Positions 56,323 to 64,000 of a DNA stretch of 64,000 nt are shown piece by piece. The notes beneath the pieces were generated by a model. The model was not told where the DNA came from, did no database searches, and was given only the letters and a program-made list of their open reading frames with translations. How positions within the stretch are numbered: the stretch's first letter is position 1; the number at the start of each line of letters is the position of its first letter. The position numbers and the translations under genes were made by a program. The stretch covers positions 1-64,000 of the forward strand of contig JBCCXA010000007.1 of the NCBI GenBank assembly GCA_039192515.1, written 5' to 3'. Origin of the DNA: Verrucomicrobiota bacterium. GTDB taxonomy: Bacteria; Verrucomicrobiota; Verrucomicrobiia; Methylacidiphilales; JBCCWR01.

Positions 56323-56949
56323 ATGGAATTAGTCATCACGAGTGCGGTAATAGCGTATGGGAGTGATAAGCATAGAAGATTGAAAGGGCTTGTTAGAGAT
56401 CGGAAGATTCTCAAGGCACTCGATGATGCCGGTAAGTTGTTGCTAGAGGCGGGTGCAGGGTGTTTTAGTCTAGCAGGCATCGATATGGAAGATCATGTCG
56501 AGGAGCGTGGAGTCTCCCTTTCTGTGCCTTCTAGTCGTTGGCCAGAAGAGGTTTCTTATGGTGGGGAAATGGGAGGTATAGCAGCATGTGTAAAAGATTT
56601 ACATCCGCTATGGATACTAAAATGTATTCCCAATATTGCTACTGCTGCTTTAGCCATCGAGACAAATTCACAGGGAGTGTCGCATACTACCGCAGAGGGC
56701 GGTTGGGAGGCTATGCGTCAAGGTGTTCGTGAGATTATGTCCGGAAGGACTGAAATGATGTTGTGTGGTGAGGTTCTTGTTGAGCCTAGAAGTGCTTCAG
56801 TTTTACTTCTTGAACATAGAGGACGCGCCGAAGCAAGAGGAAGAAAAGAGTATATTGAGCTGAATCATTTTTTGCTGGGTGATGCAGAGGCAAAAGAAAT
56901 AGTGCTTACTAAGGCGATAGAGGAGATTCTTGATGGGTTTGCTAAATGA
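56323..56949 (+). CDS. Half-length ketosynthase-like protein without active-site Cys
   Basis: This 208-residue protein starts at ATG 56323; the frame extends to 56275 but would begin inside the HU terminator. It resembles the N-terminal half of a beta-ketoacyl synthase, with LKCIPNIATAALAIETNSQG and then VSHTTAEGGWEAMRQGV. The position of the nucleophilic Cys (normally TACxS) is Glu. About half the normal KS length is missing. It may be a chain-length-factor-like or structural partner of the ketosynthase at 57930. It starts a five-gene run with overlapping ends. Confidence 0.75.
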   Translation: MELVITSAVIAYGSDKHRRLKGLVRDRKILKALDDAGKLLLEAGAGCFSLAGIDMEDHVEERGVSLSVPSSRWPEEVSYGGEMGGIAACVKDLHPLWILKCIPNIATAALAIETNSQGVSHTTAEGGWEAMRQGVREIMSGRTEMMLCGEVLVEPRSASVLLLEHRGRAEARGRKEYIELNHFLLGDAEAKEIVLTKAIEEILDGFAK

Positions 56950-57604
56950 TAAGGTAGTGTATATCACAGGATATAAGGGAGAGCTAGGGAGCAAGCTAGC
57001 ACAATGCTATACTAGTTTAGGGGCGGTAGTAGTGGAGTGTGAAATGGATGTAACTAATCCAGCTTCTATAGATCAGTGTATAGATGAGACCTTGAAGCGG
57101 CATCGTCGTATAGATATTTGGGTTAATAATGCAGGAGTAAGTAGAAATTGTTTACTCGCTGCCGAAAAAGATCAAGAGTTGCGAAGGCTCTTTGAGATAA
57201 ATCTAGAGAGTGTGATCAAATGTTCGCGTGCGGTAATTAAGGCTATGCTGCCAGCACGTTCCGGTGTCATTATTAATATTTCATCACTTGCAGCATGGCG
57301 CCCAGAAAATGGGCAATCTCTTTATGCCGCTAGTAAGGGAGGCGTAGAATCATTTACTAGAGCCTTAGCTAAGGAAGTAGCGGGGAAGGCAATTCGTGTG
57401 AATGCGGTAGCTCCAGGCTTTCTTGAAAGTAAAATGACTGAAGGCTTGGATGAGTCACATAAAGTGAATTTGGAAAAAAGGATACCACTTGGTCGTATGG
57501 GGCAACTAAATGAAGTCGCTGGGCTTGTCGCTTTTTTATCTAGCGATGAAGCTGCCTACATTACTGGGCAAATTGTGCGTGTAGATGGTGGGTTAGGTAT
57601 GTAA
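56930..57604 (+). CDS. fabG: 3-oxoacyl-ACP reductase-like SDR
   Basis: This 224-residue short-chain dehydrogenase overlaps the upstream gene by 20 bp. DIWVNNAGVSRNCLLA, IINISSLAAWRPENGQ and YAASKGGVESFTRALAKEVA give the Asn/Ser/Tyr/Lys catalytic set, and ITGQIVRVDGGLGM is the usual C-terminus. The glycine loop is ITGYKGELGSKLA, which departs from TGxxxGIG. It probably reduces a beta-ketoacyl-ACP made by its neighbours. Confidence 0.9.
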   Translation: MMGLLNDKVVYITGYKGELGSKLAQCYTSLGAVVVECEMDVTNPASIDQCIDETLKRHRRIDIWVNNAGVSRNCLLAAEKDQELRRLFEINLESVIKCSRAVIKAMLPARSGVIINISSLAAWRPENGQSLYAASKGGVESFTRALAKEVAGKAIRVNAVAPGFLESKMTEGLDESHKVNLEKRIPLGRMGQLNEVAGLVAFLSSDEAAYITGQIVRVDGGLGM

Positions 57605-57669
57605 GCTCTACGGTGAAATTATAGAAAGCGTTTGGTTTCGGTTGATGAAAATGCTTCTAAATAGTCTGA

Positions 57670-57933
57670 ATGAAAGAATCTGAAATCATTGAAGGAGTCA
57701 CCAGGGAGGTGGCTGAAGCTTTACAAATTCCTCAGGAAAATGTGAAGCTAGAATCTAAGCTTGGATTGGAATTAGGTGCAGAATCTATAGATTACCTTGA
57801 TCTAACTTTTCGATTGGAAAAAGTCTTTGGTCTTGAAATCCCCGATGGTGAGTTATTTCAGAGTAGCTCGAGACATCCATCAACTATGTCAGTAAGAGAA
57901 GTGGTAGACTTTGTGGTAAGTCGCAAATCATGA
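57670..57933 (+). CDS. Acyl carrier protein
   Basis: This 87-residue ACP carries the phosphopantetheine site as LGAESIDYLDLTFRLEKVFG, with Ser in ESI in place of the usual DSL, followed by LEIPDGEL. Its stop overlaps the ketosynthase start by four bases, so it is likely dedicated to this cluster. Confidence 0.9.
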   Translation: MKESEIIEGVTREVAEALQIPQENVKLESKLGLELGAESIDYLDLTFRLEKVFGLEIPDGELFQSSSRHPSTMSVREVVDFVVSRKS

Positions 57934-59147
57934 TTTCAAATTCCGCTGAGAAAAGAATTGTCATTACTGGTCTTGGAGCCGTCACCGGCTTTGGTCAGGG
58001 AGTGCAGGCGCTTCGAAAGGGTCTCGTGGAGGGCAAGTCTTGTATTCGCAAAATTGAGGATGAGGCTTTGTCTGACTTTAAATCTCAAGTGGCTGCTATG
58101 GTTCCTGCTGAGGAAACAGAAGGAGTGGCTACCGAGGATAAAGTTAATAGGATGGCGCATTTAGCTGCTTCTGAGGCCATAGCCAATGCTGAGATAGAAA
58201 AAGAAGAGATAAAGAGCTGTGCTTTGATCGGGGCTATTGGTTGGCGTTGGCCCAGTCAGCAAAGTGTTGAGTCGGGGCAAGTAGGGTCTATTTCTTACGG
58301 CGAAGGATTAAAAACATTAAAAGAGACACTTGGCCTAGGTGGCCGAGCTTCTAGCTGTCTGTCAGCTTGCGCGGCATCTACACAAGCTATCGGTCAAGCG
58401 TGTGATAGAATATTGAATGGTGAGTTAAATATGATCTTGGTGGGTGGAGCAGATGCTCGGGCTAATCCCTTGGGGATGGCAGGCTATGAAAAATTAGGAG
58501 CACTTGCTGCAGCCTGGAATGAGGAACCTTCTAAGGCCAGCCGGCCCTTTGATAAAAAGCGCAACGGCTTTGTCGTAGGTGAGGGAGCAGGATTTATTGT
58601 TTTAGAAAGTCTTAGTCAGGCGATAGCTAGGAATGTGAAGGTCTTGGGAGAAGTAGTAGGTTGGTCTTCAAATACAGACGCTTTTCGTCTTACGGATCCT
58701 CGACCGAATGGTGAACAGGCCAAGCATTGTATCAAGAAATGTTTGGAGATGAGTCAGCTACATCCACAAGAATTAAGTTGGATCAATGCTCACGGGACTT
58801 CTACTAAAGCGAATGATCGTATGGAGCTTAGAGCCTTGCATGGTGCTTTGGGGGTCGCGTTAGTAGATACTCCCATAGTGGCAATGAAATCTTTGTTTGG
58901 GCATTTGTCTATGGCTGCAGGCGTGGTCGAGACGATAGGAACAGTTCTTATGTTTGAGGAGAATGTAATCCCTAAGACTTTAAACTTTCATGAGGGTGAC
59001 TCAGATCTAGACTTTTCCTTTCGTGTCAATTCTGTAACTGAGAGATTACAGGAAGTGCCTCAGGTTGTTCTAAAGAATTCCTTTGGATTTGGAGGACAGA
59101 ATGCATGTTTGTTAATTAGAAGTGGTCTAGAAAATTGGAATGAGTGA
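57930..59147 (+). CDS. fabF: Beta-ketoacyl-ACP synthase, FabF type
   Basis: This 405-residue condensing enzyme has the complete Cys-His-His triad: SSCLSACAASTQAIGQACDR (Cys), INAHGTSTKANDRMELRAL (His) and KSLFGHLSMAAGVVE (His). FGFGGQNACLLI ends the protein. The ATG overlaps the ACP stop. It extends acyl chains on the ACP encoded next to it. Whether the product is a fatty acid or a polyketide cannot be told from sequence. Confidence 0.93.
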   Translation: MISNSAEKRIVITGLGAVTGFGQGVQALRKGLVEGKSCIRKIEDEALSDFKSQVAAMVPAEETEGVATEDKVNRMAHLAASEAIANAEIEKEEIKSCALIGAIGWRWPSQQSVESGQVGSISYGEGLKTLKETLGLGGRASSCLSACAASTQAIGQACDRILNGELNMILVGGADARANPLGMAGYEKLGALAAAWNEEPSKASRPFDKKRNGFVVGEGAGFIVLESLSQAIARNVKVLGEVVGWSSNTDAFRLTDPRPNGEQAKHCIKKCLEMSQLHPQELSWINAHGTSTKANDRMELRALHGALGVALVDTPIVAMKSLFGHLSMAAGVVETIGTVLMFEENVIPKTLNFHEGDSDLDFSFRVNSVTERLQEVPQVVLKNSFGFGGQNACLLIRSGLENWNE

Positions 59148-60501
59148 TATTAAACCTTCGAGTCAGAAAACAGAATTTCTTGAGGTTCTGAAGCAAAGGG
59201 ATTTTTTTAGTTTGTGGGTAGGCCAGATCGTTGCCTCGATTGGTGATCGTTTCTACCAGTTTGCCATTCTCAATGTTGTGATCTTAATGAGCACGACAGT
59301 TGCCGCCGATTCCGTAACTACTGGAGTCGGCAAGGAGAGTTCTAGGATATTGTTTTTTGGAATGCTGCCTACCGTGCTTTTGTTCCCATGGCTTGGGCAA
59401 ATAGTGGATCGTTTTTGTAGAAAGAGAGTCATGCTTATTACAGATTTAGTGCGGGCGGTCTGCGCTTTAACTATGCTGGTGCTTTGGGTGGGGTTAGACT
59501 TTAAGTCTCCACCATTGATGTTTTTTCTTATAGCGGTGGCGGGACTCATGAATGGGCTGTTTATACCTGCAAGACAAGCAGCGGTTCCCTTGTTGGTGGA
59601 GAGTAATCAGTTAGTTAGGGCGAATGCACTAGTGACCGTAGTAGGAATTGTGGCGAGTCTCTTTGGGGCTGCAGCAGGCTTCTTTGTGGCAGTTTTTGGA
59701 GAGCGCTCGAGTTTTATGATTACTACGGCTGGCTTTCTTTTCTCAGCATGGATGATCAGCCGGATAAAGACGTCTATGAAATTAAGGGAGAAGGTTTCCT
59801 TAAAAGCTCAATGGAGTCAGATTGGGGATATGATTAAAGCTGTGTTAGGGGATCCTATTGTCAGATTTTTATTTTTCTTTAGCGGCGGAACGCAATTCAT
59901 TATTGGGTTGTTCTTTATTTTTGTTTTGGAGTATACGGTTGGGCAAATGGAGTTGCGTATACTAGAGCAATTTGCTGCTTGGTATGCAAATGTGGTGTTA
60001 CAAATGGGGTTTAAGAAGCCCGAAATCAATCTGGATTTGTTAGCATTAGTCTTGCTGCTTTGTAGCACAGGCGTGGGGCTTATTTCCGGAGTAGTGATAG
60101 CAGGAAAATTTTATCATTTTTCCCATTTGGAAGGTTTGCCTATTTTGATGTTTGCGATCCTAGGGCTGGGTTTTGTAGGTTTTAGTTATGTCGAAACGCT
60201 GTCTTGGGCAATTTTTGCTAGCATGCTTATTGGTTGTACTTCTGCACTTTTGAATATTCCTATTGATTCGCGTTTGCAAGCACACGTCCAGGACCGTACA
60301 CACGGCAGGGTGTTTGCCATGAAAACGGCATGGATGCATGTTTGTTTTTTGTTAGCTATGGTGCTTAATTTGAATGGCCAAATTCTAGAGTGGTTTGGTG
60401 CACAAAGAATGTTGCTGACTCTTGGATTGGTTTGCGTCGTTCTAGGCGGGATGATGGCAGTAATCTATCGTAAGCAGTTTAGTAGATTTTGGGATGCCTA
60501 A
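59140..60501 (+). CDS. MFS transporter
   Basis: This 453-residue membrane protein has about twelve helices, and its start overlaps the ketosynthase gene by 8 bp. LWVGQIVASIGDRFYQFAIL in helix 1 and LGQIVDRFCRKRVMLITDL (the A-motif loop between helices 2 and 3) resemble MFS_1 proteins such as LplT and related exporters. It may move the product of the ACP-dependent cluster. Confidence 0.88.
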   Translation: MSDIKPSSQKTEFLEVLKQRDFFSLWVGQIVASIGDRFYQFAILNVVILMSTTVAADSVTTGVGKESSRILFFGMLPTVLLFPWLGQIVDRFCRKRVMLITDLVRAVCALTMLVLWVGLDFKSPPLMFFLIAVAGLMNGLFIPARQAAVPLLVESNQLVRANALVTVVGIVASLFGAAAGFFVAVFGERSSFMITTAGFLFSAWMISRIKTSMKLREKVSLKAQWSQIGDMIKAVLGDPIVRFLFFFSGGTQFIIGLFFIFVLEYTVGQMELRILEQFAAWYANVVLQMGFKKPEINLDLLALVLLLCSTGVGLISGVVIAGKFYHFSHLEGLPILMFAILGLGFVGFSYVETLSWAIFASMLIGCTSALLNIPIDSRLQAHVQDRTHGRVFAMKTAWMHVCFLLAMVLNLNGQILEWFGAQRMLLTLGLVCVVLGGMMAVIYRKQFSRFWDA

Positions 60502-60580
60502 GGCAGTCATGCCCTCTGGGTACTTAAAATTTGGCGAAATCTCTTTCCATCACTATGAAAGCATGTAAATTTCGCCAGAT

Positions 60581-60997
60581 ATGGAAAAGACATTGATTTT
60601 ATTGAAGCCGGACTGTGTGAGTAACAAGCATTGCGGCAAAGTGATTAGCCGCTTTGAGAAGGCTGGATTTAAAATTTTGGGTTGTAAGATGATGCAGCTA
60701 GATTCTGCCATTTTGAAGGATCATTATGCTCATGTAGCAGATAAGCCGTTTTTCCCGGAGATTGAAGCCTTTATGTCTTCATGTCCTGTGATAGCAGTAG
60801 CCTTAGAGGGTGAGAATGTGATCTCTAAGGTCAGAGAAATGGTAGGACCTACCGATTCCACCCAGGCCGAAGAAGGAACTATTCGAGGTGACCTTGGACA
60901 AGATAAAATGAAAAATATCGTTCATGCCTCTGATGGCCCGGATTCAGCCGCAGTAGAAATAAAACGTTTCTTTAAAGAGGGTGAGATATTTGCTTAG
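60581..60997 (+). CDS. ndk: Nucleoside-diphosphate kinase
   Basis: This 138-residue protein matches the typical length. LILLKPDCVSNKHCGKVISR starts the fold and NIVHASDGPDSAAVEIKRFF carries the catalytic His. It balances NTP pools. Its stop is two bases from that of the convergent TonB-like gene. Confidence 0.97.
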   Translation: MEKTLILLKPDCVSNKHCGKVISRFEKAGFKILGCKMMQLDSAILKDHYAHVADKPFFPEIEAFMSSCPVIAVALEGENVISKVREMVGPTDSTQAEEGTIRGDLGQDKMKNIVHASDGPDSAAVEIKRFFKEGEIFA

Positions 60998-60999
60998 AC

Positions 61000-62037
61000 C
61001 TAGTAGGGGCTATAAATACTAAAAGTAAGCCTTCTTACAGTAATAGAGTCAGCGTGTCCTTGATCTTCGTGAAGCTCTCGGATCATGTCCTCAGGAAAAG
61101 GTGGGAGTTGACCTCCCACTTCACGGATGGATTGAACGGCGTACTGAGCATTCATATAATGTTCATCTCCACTAATGACTTGTATGTTTGTGATTACCCC
61201 ATCTGCTGTCACGTCGAAGCTTATGGCAACTGCACCTACTGAGTGTAAGCTGATATAGGGGTCTATTAGGGTTTTCCACCTGTATTCTATGGCTCGGAAC
61301 ATTTTGGTAATGTAAGCCCCTTTACTAGTGGCACTTATGGCGAATGAAGGCTTGCCGAAATCTTCCGCGGCACCTCTGAGTTTGCTAGCACGAATTTCTA
61401 TAGATGCATCGGTAGCAGGTCTACTTGGCTGTTGACTTCTCTGGGGATTCACTGAGGTGACTTGACTTGGTGAGGCTTCTGAATTTTCGGTTGCATCTTT
61501 TAAGTCTGTCTTGTTAGGGGGACGGAATAATCCCTCATCTCTGAGAGGAAGGATCTCGGTCGTTTTAGGCCTGGGGCGTTGGAATCGTTTTTCTTTCTCA
61601 AGTTGCTGGTTTAGAGCAGTTGTTTCTTGCCTTTGTGCTTCAATCAGTTGTCTTTCTGCAGATTCAATTTTTCTAGATTTTTCTCGGTTAACAATGTGTT
61701 GTCCTGGGAGTTCTAAGCCCTCTGTAGAAGGCATGAATTTATTGCCGTCTTCTTTTTTTAAGCTAGCGGCCTTCGTATTCTCTGCTCCTTCGAAAAGGGT
61801 CTCTGGATCGGGGTCATCCGTTTTGGTTGATTCGTTGGAGTCAGCATAAAGTCTTTGCTGTTCTTCAAATAATTTTTTTAATTCAGGTGAAGGTTCAAGT
61901 AGCTTGAGGTTAATTTTTTCAGGCTCTGGTTCGGGCACCGCCTTAAGAAATTCCTGTACAAGATTTGAAAAAACAAATAGCATGATGATGAGGTGTATAA
62001 GCAAAGAAATGCCTAGGAATATGCTGACCTTTTTCAT
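61000..62037 (-). CDS. TonB-like protein
   Basis: This 345-residue protein has an N-terminal membrane anchor (residues about 4-24) and a Pro/Glu-rich start of the periplasmic part (VPEPEPEKINLKLLEPSPEL). A long coiled region and a C-terminal TonB-like beta domain (about 245-345, VAISFDVTADGVITNIQVIS) follow. It may transmit proton-motive force to an outer-membrane transporter. ExbB/ExbD genes are not in the window. Confidence 0.75.
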   Translation of the reverse strand: MKKVSIFLGISLLIHLIIMLFVFSNLVQEFLKAVPEPEPEKINLKLLEPSPELKKLFEEQQRLYADSNESTKTDDPDPETLFEGAENTKAASLKKEDGNKFMPSTEGLELPGQHIVNREKSRKIESAERQLIEAQRQETTALNQQLEKEKRFQRPRPKTTEILPLRDEGLFRPPNKTDLKDATENSEASPSQVTSVNPQRSQQPSRPATDASIEIRASKLRGAAEDFGKPSFAISATSKGAYITKMFRAIEYRWKTLIDPYISLHSVGAVAISFDVTADGVITNIQVISGDEHYMNAQYAVQSIREVGGQLPPFPEDMIRELHEDQGHADSITVRRLTFSIYSPY

Positions 62038-62268
62038 GCTTAATAAATAACTTTACACAATTTGCCTAAGATTTCTAGAGGCTGTTTAAAAAGTTTTAAG
62101 GCGGAGTGCTAGAACTAGCATTTTAGAATTGTGGGCAATTCTGGAAGCTATCAACCCTTGCCTAAAAGATGCAGTTAGTAATCATTATAGATGTTTATGC
62201 TAATGGAGATTGATAAGAATATTGACTAGACAGGTGACTAATGGACTATTATTTGGTACTTATAATAA

Positions 62269-63243
62269 ATGAGTGAGTTGCAGATTGATCCACCCATGCT
62301 TATAAAGCGTCTTCGACCTAAGACATATTCTATAGCTATTTATATAGTAGCTTTATTTATTCTCTTAGAAGTTTTGGCTTTAGGTTTTGTTTTTTATTTT
62401 CGCAAGCAGGCGGTAGAAATCGAAAATGTCGAGGCCGCTTTGGCTGAAGAAATAGCAATTCCTTCGAGTTCTCCAGTAGAGCTTGTAGCCTCCGGCGATT
62501 CTGTCGTGGCACCTAGTGACGCAAAGTCTCGTTTGTCCATAGCTGAAGCCGAGCCCACGGAAGAAAAAATCATGAAGCTTAATGAGGAAGCTAGGCTCTT
62601 TCGTAATGATGGAGATTTTACCTTAGCAGAAGCCGCACTAAAGAATGCTCTAGCCTTGGATCCGGAGTATCCTGCTACATTGGCGAATTTAGCTATGTTG
62701 GAAGAAGCTAGAAAGGACAATGAAAAGGCCCGAAGTTACTGGATGAAAATTATCGATATGAAGGACAATGAAAAAGCAGTGGGTGTATTAGCTTTAGCCA
62801 AAGAGCGAGCCGCTTTAATTGAGGAGAGAAATCGCCTAGAAAGTGAGACGCTTGCGCGAGAAAAACAGTTATTTGAAACAACGAATGTCTTAGCCATTAA
62901 GGCTGTCAGAACTATACCAGATCCTTTGCCCGAGGAGCCTTCGTATATTGCGCGAGAGTTTGATCTAGCTTTTGTAGGAAAAGAATTGGATCCAGCTAAG
63001 GTAAAAGTTCAAGTGCTCTACTATGAAAAGGACCAAGCAGGTGAATTAGTAACTGGCCAAATTAGTGCTTCTTTTGTCAGTAAGTATCCTGATTGGAAAG
63101 GCAAAGGTGTTGAAACTTTAACCACCAAATGGTCCTCATCGAGTGGGAAAAGCTATTATGGCTACGTGATGCGTCTTTATTACGACGGTAAAGTGCAGGA
63201 TGAAAGAGCTGAACCCCGATCATTACTAGAGAAAGCAAAATAA
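62269..63243 (+). CDS. Membrane-anchored TPR protein
   Basis: This 324-residue protein has one membrane helix (residues about 24-43). Tetratricopeptide repeats (about 100-170, FTLAEAALKNALALDPEYPA and LAMLEEARKDNEKARSYWMK), a charged helix and a C-terminal beta-rich domain (about 225-320, LAFVGKELDPAKVKVQVLYY) follow. The C-terminal domain is not recognised. It lies 64 bp before an ABC transporter gene on the same strand and could belong to the same operon. Confidence 0.8.
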   Translation: MSELQIDPPMLIKRLRPKTYSIAIYIVALFILLEVLALGFVFYFRKQAVEIENVEAALAEEIAIPSSSPVELVASGDSVVAPSDAKSRLSIAEAEPTEEKIMKLNEEARLFRNDGDFTLAEAALKNALALDPEYPATLANLAMLEEARKDNEKARSYWMKIIDMKDNEKAVGVLALAKERAALIEERNRLESETLAREKQLFETTNVLAIKAVRTIPDPLPEEPSYIAREFDLAFVGKELDPAKVKVQVLYYEKDQAGELVTGQISASFVSKYPDWKGKGVETLTTKWSSSSGKSYYGYVMRLYYDGKVQDERAEPRSLLEKAK

Positions 63244-63307
63244 GATTGCTAGATGGTAGTGGGTAATTACCCTCAGGCTTTAAGCTAGTTTTGAAAGACG
63301 GGTTGAA

Positions 63308-64000
63308 ATGCTCTTGCTAAACGACATTAGTCTCAAAGTCTCTCCCCAGGAAGACGCTCCCTACCTTTTAAGAGAAGTTACTCTTAACTATCCGAGAGGG
63401 CATTTTGGGGCAATTGTAGGACCTTCTGGTTGTGGCAAGAGCACGTTGCTTAAAACGATTGTGGGTCTCTTTGAACCTCAAGAGGGCAAAGTGTTTTGGG
63501 AGGGGGTTGATTTGGAGGAGCAGGATTTACATCCCACAGAACTAGGCTATGTCCCGCAATTTAGTATCTTCTATGAAAATCTAACGGTAGAGGAGTGTGT
63601 TTCCAATGCCCTTAAACTGCGCCTACATCTTCATGACAGGATAGGCTCTACTAAAGAGGCTGTAGCCAAGGTGTTGTCTGATGTCGGTCTTGAGCAGATA
63701 GCTGACCGGCGAGCTAAGGTGTTGTCTGGTGGCCAGCGTAGGCGTTTGGGATTGGCACTAGAATTAGTAAGTCGTCCGGATTTGCTTCTCTGTGACGAGG
63801 TAACCAGTGGACTAGATCCCAAATCAGAGGATGAAATTGTTCGCTTGATGAGGTATTTGGCTGATCAGGAGCGACGAATCGTTTTGAGTGTGACACACAG
63901 CATACGCCACCTTGATTTATATGATAGTATAACTGTTTTGTATGCGGGTTTTGTTGCGTATCAAGGACATCCAAATTCATTGCTGAGTTATTTTGATGTG
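63308..64000 (+). CDS. ABC transporter ATP-binding protein (ABCG-like), 5' part
   Basis: The frame opens at ATG 63308 and continues to the right edge (231 codons). Walker A is GPSGCGKSTLL, the Q-loop is YVPQFSIFYENLTVEE, the signature is LSGGQRRRLGLALELVSRPD and Walker B is LLLCDEVTSGLDP; the switch His is in SVTHSI. The pattern resembles ABCG/White-type fusions, so a permease domain may follow outside the window. Confidence 0.92.
   Translation, partial: MLLLNDISLKVSPQEDAPYLLREVTLNYPRGHFGAIVGPSGCGKSTLLKTIVGLFEPQEGKVFWEGVDLEEQDLHPTELGYVPQFSIFYENLTVEECVSNALKLRLHLHDRIGSTKEAVAKVLSDVGLEQIADRRAKVLSGGQRRRLGLALELVSRPDLLLCDEVTSGLDPKSEDEIVRLMRYLADQERRIVLSVTHSIRHLDLYDSITVLYAGFVAYQGHPNSLLSYFDV

Overview
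The window looks like chromosomal DNA of a member of the Verrucomicrobiota (PVC group). This is inference from protein architecture, not from a marker-gene search. Several secreted proteins end in a DxDGDxxSNLxEx-type calcium-binding-like segment followed by a short sandwich domain. There is a PEP-CTERM sorting-signal remnant, a very large beta-helix protein, a bactofilin and a giant multi-PAS protein. Base composition is moderate to AT-rich. I found no tRNA, rRNA, CRISPR array or prophage.

Region 1 (1-9.4 kb) holds two tandem paralogous units on the minus strand. Each is a small uncharacterised ORF followed by a secreted subtilisin-like (S8) protease with C-terminal Ig-like repeats; the first protease runs off the left edge. 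Between and beside the units lie BIME-like palindromic repeats (family R1), a second dispersed repeat (family R2) and the remains of a PEP-CTERM gene. Region 2 (9.4-12.7 kb) is an AraC-regulator cluster with an NmrA-like reductase, a DUF1772 membrane protein and a flavodoxin-fold quinone reductase. Region 3 (13.4-18.1 kb) is one 1554-residue secreted beta-helix protein.

Region 4 (18.5-23.2 kb) carries housekeeping genes: an NDUFA9-like dehydrogenase, tsaB, a YgjP-type metallopeptidase, an atypical receiver protein and leuB. Region 5 (23.3-31.1 kb) is accessory. A two-gene unit (membrane-anchored small protein plus PA-domain metallopeptidase) is present twice: one copy is broken by stops and a frameshift, the other is intact, and their last ~430 bp are almost identical while the rest has diverged. 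Two ~310-bp remnants of an IS1380-like transposase gene, sharing the same frameshift, then flank a HigB/HigA-type toxin-antitoxin pair and a third gene with a HEPN-like motif.

Region 6 (31.2-41.8 kb) is a probable minus-strand operon: a 2328-residue GAF/PAS protein without a kinase domain, an Rsm22-like methyltransferase, cinA and recA. Region 7 (41.9-50.5 kb) has an M32 carboxypeptidase, a thioredoxin-like protein, the dnaX-ybaB-recR-HAD operon, hslO, parA and a DUF4126 membrane protein. Region 8 (50.8-53.3 kb) is a nitrogen-control locus: amt, a canonical PII gene and a second PII gene without the T-loop tyrosine, with a near-consensus sigma-54 promoter before amt. Region 9 (53.5-64 kb) has a D-lactate dehydrogenase, bactofilin, a Dabb protein, HU preceded by three DnaA-box-like sites, a compact ketosynthase-like/ketoreductase/ACP/ketosynthase/MFS cluster, ndk, a TonB-like protein, a TPR protein and the start of an ABCG-like transporter gene.

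The most promising uncharacterised systems are the small-ORF/S8-protease tandem units, the anchored-protein/metallopeptidase pair, the IS-flanked HigBA plus HEPN-like module, and the giant PAS protein placed upstream of recA.
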